NCBI RefSeq assembly: GCF_938036805.1
Contig: NZ_CALHWC010000225.1
Span: 1-47,806 of the forward strand
DNA: 47,806 nucleotides
From: an uncultured Streptococcus sp.
GTDB lineage: Bacteria; Bacillota; Bacilli; Lactobacillales; Streptococcaceae
Reading direction: 5' to 3'
The translations under genes and the position numbers were made by a program. The notes below the pieces were generated by a model. It saw only the letters and a list, made by a program, of their open reading frames with translations, searched no databases and was not told where the DNA came from. Positions 6,999-14,060 of this stretch are shown here, piece by piece (the stretch's first letter is position 1; the number at the start of each line of letters is the position of its first letter).

Positions 6999-8180
6999 AT
7001 GGCAAGTAAAAGATATCGTGGTGTATCTCGTGATAAACAAGGAAGAATTTACTATCAAACAGAGTTTAAGGCTAACGACTTAACTGGCAAGCGACAACGC
7101 AAGAAAAGCTATAAAGACCAGTTTGGAAATCCGTTTAAGAGTGAAAAGCAAGCTTATGATGAATTGTGTCGAGTAAGAGCAGAATTTCAAATGTCTCAAA
7201 ATAGGAACGGAGATTATATGACCTTTGCTGATTATATGGAAGAAATTTATCTTCCTTATTACAGGCAAACAGTCCAATCGGTGACTTACAAAACGGCTCT
7301 AACTCATCATAAAATGTTTATTGAAGTTTTCGGACAAAAGAGGTTATCAGCTATAACCGTTAGGGATTGTGAGCAATTCAGAGTACATTTGATTGATACA
7401 TACTCCCCCAATTATGCTAAAGGTGTGTGGATTCGCTTTAAGCAATGTTTGGGTTATGCTGAACGCCTGCAAATCATTGAAGAATTTCCGTGTAAGATGT
7501 TAGATAATCCTAAAGGTTCAAGACCAGATACAAAATTTTGGACATTGGACGACTTTAGAAAAGTTATTGGAACCTTTGACTTAACAGATTACGAAGAACT
7601 GCATAGATTTACAGCGATTTGGCTTTATTTCTTCACGGGTCTTCGAGTATCTGAGGGGCTAAGTTTGATATGGTCTGATATTGATTTTGATAGAAAATTG
7701 CTCCATGTTCAGAGTACACTAGAGTATGAAGGTAAAGGTGTTTATACTCGTAAAAATCAAACGAAGACAGAAGCGGGTTTTAGGTGGATTGAGCTTGATG
7801 ATGAAACAGTTGAAGTGTTACAACGGTGGAAAAAGATGCAAGTAGAAAATGGTGATAACAGTTATATTCTTGCACGATTTGGCAAACCGTTAAGCAAATG
7901 CACACTAAGTCGTATTCTAAAAAGACAAGCGAAAAAGGCAGGAGTTGAAGTAATTACTGGAAAAGGATTGCGACACTCCCACGATAGTTTTTTGATAAAT
8001 GTATTAGGGAAAGATGTTCTTTATGTGTCGCAACGCTCTGGACGAGTTGATAAGGCGACAACACTTAACACCTATTCCCATTTGTATGATAGTCAAAAAG
8101 CGACTGGTGGAAGAGAGATAACTCAAGCCCTTTATAAATTTGGGGTATCGTCAAACCCCACCAAGAGCCCACTAAACTAA
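6999..8180 (+). CDS. int: Tyrosine recombinase (integrase) of the rplL element
   Basis: This 393-residue integrase starts MASKRYRGVSRDKQGRIYYQ. The upstream in-frame ATG at 6975 overlaps DUF3173, and AAAGGA precedes 6999. It has an AP2-like arm-binding N-terminus (about 1-55), an SAM-like core-binding domain (about 60-165) and the catalytic domain (about 180-385). Catalytic Arg I is in TGLRVSEGLSLIW, Arg II in GLRHSH, and the nucleophile Tyr in TLNTYSHLY. The usual His of HxxR is Lys, and the later His/Trp position is Arg (SGR instead of LGH). It recombines att cores at the rplL 3' end. Its last codons duplicate a terminator arm of the att region (8156-8177 equals 8337-8358). Confidence 0.92.
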   Translation: MASKRYRGVSRDKQGRIYYQTEFKANDLTGKRQRKKSYKDQFGNPFKSEKQAYDELCRVRAEFQMSQNRNGDYMTFADYMEEIYLPYYRQTVQSVTYKTALTHHKMFIEVFGQKRLSAITVRDCEQFRVHLIDTYSPNYAKGVWIRFKQCLGYAERLQIIEEFPCKMLDNPKGSRPDTKFWTLDDFRKVIGTFDLTDYEELHRFTAIWLYFFTGLRVSEGLSLIWSDIDFDRKLLHVQSTLEYEGKGVYTRKNQTKTEAGFRWIELDDETVEVLQRWKKMQVENGDNSYILARFGKPLSKCTLSRILKRQAKKAGVEVITGKGLRHSHDSFLINVLGKDVLYVSQRSGRVDKATTLNTYSHLYDSQKATGGREITQALYKFGVSSNPTKSPLN

Positions 8181-8232
8181 CTAAGGATAAGAAAAAACTG
8201 ATTATATCAGCGTTTATAGGCATTGTGTAACT

Positions 8233-8262
8233 GTTACTCTTAAATAATAAGGGTACGCAATT
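8233..8262 (+). repeat. attR of the IME, also left border of a second unit
   Basis: It is identical over 30 nt to attL (288-317). The match to the third copy runs on downstream: 8233-8348 resembles 9306-9421 over 116 nt with five mismatches by my reading. It therefore borders both the IME and the 1.1-kb unit to its right. Confidence 0.9.
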
Positions 8263-8344
8263 ACATTGCGAAATCCTAGCGTAGCAAGGTTTTGAGCAAT
8301 GTCAAAAAGCGAAATAGGGTGGTAAATGATTTCATTCCCCACCA

Positions 8345-8385
8345 AGAGCCCACTAAACGAAAGTTTGGTGGGCTCTTTGATTTTT
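8345..8385 (+). terminator. Terminator copy attached to attR
   Basis: AGAGCCCACT (8346-8355) pairs with GGTGGGCTCT (8367-8376, one G-T wobble) around an AAACGAAAGTT loop, followed by TTGATTTTTT. It is the counterpart of the rplL terminator. Confidence 0.75.
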
Positions 8386-8615
8386 TGTGAATTGTAGTGA
8401 GTTAGGGAAATCTATCCTTGCTTTGATGAGTCTATAGATGGTTTTTTTCATTGAAAATGAAAGAGTAAGAGTCGATAGAATCATTATGCTCACTGAGGTC
8501 TTGAGAGTAGAAGAGAACCTTTTGTACAATCTCATGATTTGTCAAAGGTAAACAATTAAATAGGCTTCATAATTCCTACAGTGATTTTGCCCACTATATA
8601 ATTTTTAGAAGCTAA

Positions 8616-8755
8616 TATTTTTTGTCTAACTTTTGGGGTGCATTTCAGGCAGGACAATCCTGTATTACTGGAGGCCCTCAAGCTTACTTGATTTGCGCAA
8701 CAGGGGGGCTATCGTAGGTGGCTTTGTAGTTTATGGATTGAGGCCCCCAAAATAG
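8616..8755 (+). pseudogene. Leaderless, frameshifted bacteriocin-like peptide gene fragment
   Basis: Frame 8616-8717 reads SNFWGAFQAGQSCITGGPQ followed by AYLICATGG. The frame then breaks in a run of six G (8703-8708). With seven G the reading would continue as AIVGGFVVYGLRPPK and stop at 8753-8755. Gly-, Ala- and Cys-rich peptides with GG and hydrophobic stretches are typical of mature class II bacteriocins. There is no start codon or leader; an in-frame stop lies at 8613-8615. The immunity-like gene follows 12 bp later. The bacteriocin assignment rests on composition and neighbours, not on a recognised homologue. Confidence 0.45.
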
Positions 8756-8767
8756 TTAAAAAAAGGA

Positions 8768-9010
8768 ATGGATGTTAATATGTTAAATGAAACTATGATT
8801 CAACTTATACTCATTGCAATTTGTTGTGTGTACATCATTTTTAACACTAAGGCTGATAAAAATCCAAAGAGAGGATATCGTACAGCTTTGTACCTTTTCG
8901 TTATGGCTGGTATTATATCCTATGTTATGAATTATCTAAATTGGTTAGATTTTTTCTTACTGATAACTCCGATAATGTGTCTATTTAAATTTGAAGATAA
9001 GTGGAGTTAG
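8768..9010 (+). CDS. Small membrane protein, bacteriocin-immunity-like
   Basis: This 80-residue protein has three hydrophobic segments (about 10-25, 40-58 and 60-72) separated by a positively charged loop (KADKNPKRGYR). The size, topology and position directly after a bacteriocin-like fragment suggest an immunity protein, but no family motif is recognised. The start is uncertain. ATG 8768 is almost touching AAAGGA, whereas ATG 8780 (MLNETMIQ) has a GGATG spaced 5-6 nt away and may be the true start. It is the only intact gene between the second and third att repeats. A terminator follows at 9121-9158. Confidence 0.55.
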   Translation: MDVNMLNETMIQLILIAICCVYIIFNTKADKNPKRGYRTALYLFVMAGIISYVMNYLNWLDFFLLITPIMCLFKFEDKWS

Positions 9011-9120
9011 CAACATTTGACACTTCATTAGGTTATTAGCTCTTTTAATATTAATGTATTTTAAAAAGTTTTGAGCATGTTACATAGAGGCTAGGCACAA
9101 CCCCACTTCTAACTATCAAA

Positions 9121-9158
9121 AAAACGAGTATTCCATAGTTGGAGATGCTCGTTTTCTT
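9121..9158 (+). terminator. Terminator after the immunity-like gene
   Basis: AAAACGAG (9121-9128) pairs with CTCGTTTT (9148-9155), with an inner TCC/GGA pair, followed by CTTA. The 110 bp between it and the gene at 8768-9010 hold nothing recognisable. Confidence 0.7.
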
Positions 9159-9212
9159 ATCGTGATGAAAATCGTACATTTAAAGACTTTGCAGTAAAAA
9201 TCTCTTTTGTTC

Positions 9213-9275
9213 TGCTATACTGAACTTGTCAGGGTTACAATCTGACAAAAAATATCTATTATATAGGAGGTACTC
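9213..9275 (+). promoter_or_regulatory. Promoter, hairpin and ribosome site of a truncated leader ORF
   Basis: An extended -10 TGC-TATACT lies at 9213-9221. A GTCAG (9229-9233) / CTGAC (9242-9246) hairpin falls in the early leader, and a strong TAGGAGG (9264-9270) ribosome site follows. All signals needed for expression are present, yet they drive only a 14-codon ORF. Confidence 0.6.
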
Positions 9276-9320
9276 ATGATGAATACAATGGTGAAACAAT
9301 TTGAAGTAACTCTTAAATAA
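9276..9320 (+). pseudogene. Truncated double-glycine-type leader fused to the rplL tail codons
   Basis: The ORF reads MMNTMVKQFEVTLK and stops. The first 11 residues resemble the start of streptococcal bacteriocin leader peptides (MNT...QFEV-type). The last codons, VTLK-stop, are the att core, identical in sequence to the end of rplL. The likely reading is a bacteriocin gene cut short at the right end of a mobile unit when it recombined at the att core. Whether a 14-residue peptide is made is unknown. Confidence 0.5.
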
Positions 9321-9335
9321 TAAGGGTATGCAATT
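9306..9335 (+). repeat. Third att-like copy (right border of the 1.1-kb unit)
   Basis: It matches 28 of 30 positions of attL and attR. The two differences are T to A at position 3 and C to T at position 24. Similarity to the attR side continues to 9421. With 8233-8262 it delimits a unit of 1,073 bp without its own recombinase. Confidence 0.85.
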
Positions 9336-9414
9336 ACATTGCGAAATCCCAGCGTAGCAAGGTTTTGAGCAATGTCAAAAAGCGAAATAGGGTGGAAAAT
9401 GATTTCATTTCCCA

Positions 9415-9487
9415 CCAAGAGTCTGGGTCAATAGTCTCTTGGCCACAAAAAAACTGAGACAAAATAGTTCTCGGGTTCTTTTTTGTA
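9415..9487 (+). terminator. Terminator region after the third att copy
   Basis: CCAAGAG (9415-9421) pairs with CTCTTGG (9436-9442). A second weaker stem, CTGAGA/TCTCGG, at about 9454-9475 is followed by TTCTTTTTT. This is probably the original chromosomal end of the rplL transcript. The stretch 9488-9578 holds nothing recognisable. Confidence 0.5.
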
Positions 9488-9578
9488 ATTGTTTTTTTAT
9501 TAGGGCGTAAGAAATCATTCTAAGTGCTATATTCTTAAAGCATCATATGAGTTGAAAGAAAAGATATCAGTGTCAGTC

Positions 9579-9607
9579 TTTACGATTTTTCATATTTCTG
9601 CTATAAT
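9579..9607 (+). promoter_or_regulatory. Promoter of the ABC exporter operon
   Basis: TTTACG (9579-9584), 17-nt spacer, extended -10 TGC-TATAAT (9599-9607). It lies inside the in-frame extension of the first ABC gene and so rules out the upstream ATG at 9552. Confidence 0.8.
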
Positions 9608-9618
9608 ATTCTTAATAA

Positions 9619-9672
9619 AGCGTGCATTTGCGCGCTCTTTTCTGTATAAAAGTACTCTTCAGTGCTTTTTTA
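9619..9672 (+). promoter_or_regulatory. Leader attenuator of the ABC exporter operon
   Basis: Hairpin 1 is AGCGTGC (9619-9625) / GCGCGCT (9630-9636) followed by CTTTTCT. Hairpin 2 is AAAAGTAC (9648-9655) / GTGCTTTT (9662-9669) followed by further Ts, a regular intrinsic terminator only about 25 nt before the gene. A GTG-started 19-codon ORF (9622-9681) runs through both hairpins, which would allow ribosome-dependent attenuation. The pneumococcal patAB exporter is known to have a terminator-type attenuator in its leader. Confidence 0.65.
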
Positions 9673-9695
9673 TTATTATAGAAAATGGAGGGATT

Positions 9696-11432
9696 ATGCT
9701 TTACATTTGGTCATATTTAAAACGCTACCCCAAGTGGCTGGTGCTGGATTTTGTGGCGGCCATCTTTTTTGTAGTGGTCAATCTAGGGCTGCCAACGGTT
9801 TTGGCGCGCATGATTGACGAAGGGATTAACCAGGGTGATCAGGAACGCCTGTATTTCTGGGGCTTTATCATGCTGCTGGTTATTATCCTTGGGATTTTAG
9901 GGCGGATCGTCCTTTCCTATGCCGCTGGGAAATTAACGACCAGCATGGTGCGGGATATGCGGAATGATCTCTATGACAAGCTGCAGGAGTATTCCCATCA
10001 TGAGTATGAGCAGATTGGCGTTTCTTCGCTGGTGACGCGGATTACCAGTGATGCCTTTGTCCTTATGCAGTTTGCTGAGCAAACGCTCAAGATGGGAGCT
10101 ATCACGCCTATCATGATGCTGTCGTCCATCCTCATGATTTTCTTGACCAGTCCGTCCATGGCTTGGATTGTGGCGATTTCAGTGCCTTTTTTGGCAATCG
10201 TAGTCTGGTATGTGGCGGTCAAGACGCGTCCCCTGTCTGAAAAGCAGCAGAAGACGCTGGACAAGATCAACCAGTATGCTCGGGAAAATCTGACTGGTCT
10301 GCGGGTCATTCGAGCCTTTGCCCGTGAGGAATTTCAGGAAGAGCGCTTCGCTAATGAAAATGAAATTTATGCGGAGAATTCCAACCGTCTCTTTAAATTG
10401 ACAGGTTTGACGGAGCCTCTCTTTGTACAGATTATTATTGCCATGATTGTGGCTATTGTCTGGTTTGCCCTGAAACCACTAGGCAGTGGCGAGTTGAAAA
10501 TCGGGGATTTGGTTGCCTTTATCGAGTACAGTTTCCATGCCCTTCTGTCCTTCCTGCTCCTGTCCAGTCTCTTTACCATGTATCCACGGACGGCGGTCTC
10601 TAGCGAGCGGCTGAAGGAAGTCATGGATATGCCGATTTCCATCGATCCAAATGAGAATGGGATCACGGAAACTGCGACTCATGGCTATCTGGAATTTGAC
10701 AATGTAACCTTTGCCTATCCAGGTGAGACGGAAAATCCTGTCCTGCATAATATCTCCTTCAAGGCCAAGCCGGGGGAAACGATCGCCTTTATCGGCTCAA
10801 CAGGTTCTGGTAAGTCTTCCTTGGTTCAGCTAATTCCGCGTTTCTATGATGTGACCTTGGGCAAGATTTTGGTGGATGGTGTGGATGTCCGCGCTTATAA
10901 TCTAAAAGCTCTCCGTCAGAAGATTGGCTTTATCCCGCAGAAAGCTCTGCTATTTACCGGGACGATCGCTGAAAATATCCGCTATGGTAAGGAAGATGCT
11001 AGCTCTGAGGAGCTCAATCAAGCAGCAGATGTGGCTCAGGCTCGCGACTTTATCGAAAGCAGAGAAGAGCGCTACGAGACCCATTTGGCCGAAGGCGGCA
11101 GCAATCTATCTGGTGGTCAAAAGCAACGTCTGTCCATTGCGCGTGCGGTTGTCAAGGAGCCGGATATTTATATCTTTGATGATTCCTTCTCGGCTCTGGA
11201 CTACAAAACGGATGCGACTTTGCGCCGCCGACTCAAGGAAGTGACTCAGGATGCAACGGTTCTCATCGTGGCTCAGCGGGTCGGCACCATTATGGATGCG
11301 GATCAAATCATTGTCTTAGACAAGGGTGAAATCGTGGGTCGAGGCCGACATGAGGAGCTGATGGAAAATAATGCTATCTATCGCGAAATTGCTAATTCCC
11401 AGCTCAATAGCCAATCACTAACAGAAGAATAG
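9696..11432 (+). CDS. ABC multidrug exporter half-transporter, degenerate-site subunit
   Basis: This 578-residue protein combines six membrane helices (about 15-310) with a C-terminal ATPase. Start ATG 9696 (MLYIWSYLKRYPKW) follows GGAGG. It resembles EfrA/LmrC-type subunits of heterodimeric drug exporters. Walker A is GSTGSGKSS and the signature is LSGGQKQR. After Walker B the catalytic Glu is replaced by Asp (FDDSF), and the switch His is Gln (LIVAQRVG). These are the hallmarks of the degenerate subunit in heterodimers such as TM287/288. The partner follows after 9 bp. Expression probably depends on the leader attenuator. Substrate is unknown; fluoroquinolones, dyes or peptides are all possible. 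Confidence 0.9.
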   Translation: MLYIWSYLKRYPKWLVLDFVAAIFFVVVNLGLPTVLARMIDEGINQGDQERLYFWGFIMLLVIILGILGRIVLSYAAGKLTTSMVRDMRNDLYDKLQEYSHHEYEQIGVSSLVTRITSDAFVLMQFAEQTLKMGAITPIMMLSSILMIFLTSPSMAWIVAISVPFLAIVVWYVAVKTRPLSEKQQKTLDKINQYARENLTGLRVIRAFAREEFQEERFANENEIYAENSNRLFKLTGLTEPLFVQIIIAMIVAIVWFALKPLGSGELKIGDLVAFIEYSFHALLSFLLLSSLFTMYPRTAVSSERLKEVMDMPISIDPNENGITETATHGYLEFDNVTFAYPGETENPVLHNISFKAKPGETIAFIGSTGSGKSSLVQLIPRFYDVTLGKILVDGVDVRAYNLKALRQKIGFIPQKALLFTGTIAENIRYGKEDASSEELNQAADVAQARDFIESREERYETHLAEGGSNLSGGQKQRLSIARAVVKEPDIYIFDDSFSALDYKTDATLRRRLKEVTQDATVLIVAQRVGTIMDADQIIVLDKGEIVGRGRHEELMENNAIYREIANSQLNSQSLTEE

Positions 11433-11441
11433 GAGGAAGAG

Positions 11442-13214
11442 ATGAAAGAAAATAGTTTTGTCCGCTTATGGGGCTATCTAAAAGTCTATAAAGCAGCCGT
11501 ACTTCTTGCAGTCTTCCTCAAGATTGTCAGCGTGGTCATGAGTGTCCTAGAGCCTTTTGTCCTAGGGCTTGCCATTACAGAACTGACGCAAAATCTGCTG
11601 GATATGGCCAAGGGAGTACCCGGTGCAGCCATCAATAGTAGCTATGTTGCTTGGATCATGCTGCTCTACTTTATTCGTGCCCTTTTTTATGAGATTGGTT
11701 CATACTTTTCTAACTATTTCATGACCAATGCTGTGCAGAGCACCGTTCGCGACATGCGCAATGAGCTCAGTCATAAAATCAATCAAATTCCTGTTTCGTA
11801 CTTTGACAAGCACCAGTTTGGTGATTTGATTGGGCGCTTCACCAGCGATGTGGAAACCGTCTCAAATGCTCTCCAACAAAGCTTTTTGCAGGTGGTCAAT
11901 GCCGTCATGACCCTGATTTTGGTCATCGGGATGGTTTTGTATCTGAATCTCCAGCTGGCCTTGATCGTTATCGTCAGCATTCCTCTGACCTATTTGGGAG
12001 CTAGATTTATCCTCAAAAAATCCCAGCCCTACTTTAAGCAGCAGGCGGATGTGTTGGGCGCTATGAATGGCTTCGTCCAGGAAAATCTGTCAGGCTTCAA
12101 TGTTCTCAAGCTTTATGGTCGGGAAGAGACTTCGGCTGAGGATTTTCGAGCTATTACTCAAAACTTGCAGGAAGTCGGCTTTAAAGCCAGCTTTATCTCA
12201 GGGCTCATGATGCCCGTTCTTAATGCGATTTCGGATTTAACCTATCTCATCGTGGCTCTGGTGGGTGGTTTGCAGGTTATTGCTGGTCAATTGACCATCG
12301 GTAATATGCAAGCTTTTGTCCAGTACGTCTGGCAGGTCAATCAGCCTATCCAAAACCTTACCCAGCTGGCAGGTCAGCTCCAGAGTGCCAAGTCTTCGCT
12401 GGATCGGATTTTCCAGATTTTGGATGAGCCAGATGAAGTCATGGATAATACTATTCAGCTAGATAAGGACTCGACTGGTCAAGTCAGCTTCAAAAATGTA
12501 GATTTCCAATATGTGGCAGACAAGCCGCTGATTCGCAACTTTAATCTGGAAGTCCAGCCGGGTGAAATGGTGGCTATTGTCGGTCCGACTGGAGCTGGTA
12601 AGACGACTCTGATCAACCTACTCATGCGTTTCTACGATGTGACCAAGGGCTCTATCAGCGTGGACGGCCACGATATTCGTCAGCTGTCCCGCCAAGACTA
12701 TCGCAAGCAATTTGGTATGGTTCTGCAGGACGCTTGGCTTTATGAAGGAACTATCAAGGAAAATCTTCGCTTTGGTAACCTTGATGCTACCGACGAGGAG
12801 ATTGTGGAAGCAGCCAAATCAGCCAATGTCGACCACTTTATCCGCACCTTACCTGGTGGCTACAATATGGAAATGAATCAGGAATCTAGCAATATTTCGC
12901 TAGGTCAAAAGCAGCTCCTGACGATCGCACGGGCTCTCTTGGCAGATCCTAAAATTTTGATTTTGGACGAGGCGACTTCGTCAGTTGACACTCGTTTGGA
13001 GCTCTTGATTCAGAAAGCCATGAAAACTCTCATGCAGGGGCGGACGAGCTTTGTCATTGCGCACCGCTTGTCTACTATCCAAGAAGCAGACAAGATTTTG
13101 GTGCTCAAGGATGGACAAATCATTGAGCAGGGCAATCACGAGTCGCTGCTGGCCGACAAGGGATTCTATCATGACTTGTATATGAGTCAATTTTCGGATA
13201 AGAAAGAAGCCTAG
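11442..13214 (+). CDS. ABC multidrug exporter half-transporter, catalytic subunit
   Basis: This 590-residue protein has six membrane helices in the first half and an ATPase domain (about 340-590). It is the partner of the preceding gene, EfrB/LmrD-like. Walker A is GPTGAGKTT, Walker B is LILDEATSSVD with the catalytic Glu, and the switch His is present in VIAHRLST. The ABC signature deviates (NISLGQKQ instead of LSGGQ). In the heterodimer its signature faces the degenerate Walker site of the partner, so one ATP site is inactive and the other active. Both subunits show complementary substitutions, which supports a true pair. The ribosome site is AGGAGGAAG. A strong terminator follows. Confidence 0.92.
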   Translation: MKENSFVRLWGYLKVYKAAVLLAVFLKIVSVVMSVLEPFVLGLAITELTQNLLDMAKGVPGAAINSSYVAWIMLLYFIRALFYEIGSYFSNYFMTNAVQSTVRDMRNELSHKINQIPVSYFDKHQFGDLIGRFTSDVETVSNALQQSFLQVVNAVMTLILVIGMVLYLNLQLALIVIVSIPLTYLGARFILKKSQPYFKQQADVLGAMNGFVQENLSGFNVLKLYGREETSAEDFRAITQNLQEVGFKASFISGLMMPVLNAISDLTYLIVALVGGLQVIAGQLTIGNMQAFVQYVWQVNQPIQNLTQLAGQLQSAKSSLDRIFQILDEPDEVMDNTIQLDKDSTGQVSFKNVDFQYVADKPLIRNFNLEVQPGEMVAIVGPTGAGKTTLINLLMRFYDVTKGSISVDGHDIRQLSRQDYRKQFGMVLQDAWLYEGTIKENLRFGNLDATDEEIVEAAKSANVDHFIRTLPGGYNMEMNQESSNISLGQKQLLTIARALLADPKILILDEATSSVDTRLELLIQKAMKTLMQGRTSFVIAHRLSTIQEADKILVLKDGQIIEQGNHESLLADKGFYHDLYMSQFSDKKEA

Positions 13215-13221
13215 ACATACA

Positions 13222-13254
13222 AAAAAGGAAACTCAGCTGAGTTTCCTTTTTGAT
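13222..13254. terminator. Bidirectional terminator
   Basis: A perfect 15-bp inverted repeat with no loop bases in the formal sense: AAAAAGGAAACTCAG (13222-13236) against CTGAGTTTCCTTTTT (13237-13251). It has A- and T-tracts on both sides and serves the exporter operon and the convergent gene at 13304-13990. Confidence 0.88.
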
Positions 13255-13303
13255 TTATAATTGATGGGTTTTTACCTTAAAAGCTTGTCGGGTGAAAAGT
13301 TGC

Positions 13304-13990
13304 TTAAAGATCGTCTACTTGAATGACATGGGTTTCAAATTCGAGATTTGGCATGGCTGCTGCTAAATCCTGGTGAATGCGTTCGAGGGCGTCTAGTCGC
13401 ATTTGGACAGATGTATGGGCATTTCCTTGGATAATGAAAATGGCGTTTTTGGTGCTATCATCAAATTTATAAAGGTCGCTGTCACGGACATCAAGCCAAG
13501 CAAGGATGCCTTTTTCATCTCGGTAGACATAGTCTGTCGGAGCTACATGCTTCTCCTTAGATAAGATAGGGAAGAAAACATCGTCCTTCTGACTGACAGT
13601 AAACTCAATCTCATCACCGATTTTATCAAGGTCATGCCCACCGATAGCCAGAAGAGAATGCAAGGATTCCACATTATAAATATCAATGACACTGTTAATT
13701 CTTGGAATGGAGCCGCGGTGTTGGATATTGCGGATCAGAGCTGGTACAGTTGGTGGGTTCTTTTTAACACTGCGCCCCACTTTCTGCAGTAAATCACAGT
13801 AGCCCTGGATAGTCGGATGGTCAGTGATTTCCGCTAGATTGCAATTCAAAGCCCAGTTTTCGGCTTCCTTCTGTTTTTGGAGAAAAGCTTCTGATAAAGG
13901 TGCTTGAGGATCAACGTTTCTAGCAATGCCAAGGACCACACTCTTAATGCCAAGTTCTGCTAAACTTTTATCAATGGTAAATTTCATCAT
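13304..13990 (-). CDS. B3/B4 tRNA-binding-domain protein
   Basis: This 228-residue protein is a stand-alone B3/B4 domain like that of the phenylalanyl-tRNA synthetase beta chain. The visible family features are the segment PTVPALIRNIQHRGSIPRINSVIDIYN, the following LLAIGGHDLDKI, and a C-terminal GNAHTSVQMRLDALERIHQDL. Members are believed to bind or edit aminoacyl-tRNA, but for this subfamily no reaction is established. GGAGG is 7 nt before the first of two ATGs. The gene stands alone between the exporter terminator and the DUF218 gene, which is transcribed in the same direction with a gap of 70 bp. Confidence 0.82.
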   Translation of the reverse strand: MMKFTIDKSLAELGIKSVVLGIARNVDPQAPLSEAFLQKQKEAENWALNCNLAEITDHPTIQGYCDLLQKVGRSVKKNPPTVPALIRNIQHRGSIPRINSVIDIYNVESLHSLLAIGGHDLDKIGDEIEFTVSQKDDVFFPILSKEKHVAPTDYVYRDEKGILAWLDVRDSDLYKFDDSTKNAIFIIQGNAHTSVQMRLDALERIHQDLAAAMPNLEFETHVIQVDDL

Positions 13991-14060
13991 AGACGGACCT
14001 CCATTTTTTTCTTACCTTGATTATACCTTTTTATAAGGATTTTTACAATGAAAATAATGT

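Noticed and set aside
8353..8535. Minus-strand 60-codon ORF beside attR
   Set aside because: It begins in DNA of the terminator region, lacks a ribosome site and shows no recognisable family. It may be old debris but cannot be supported as a gene.
9696..13214. Naming the exporter patA-patB because of the leader attenuator
   Set aside because: The N-terminal sequences as I remember PatA and PatB differ; EfrAB/LmrCD-like is the safer description.
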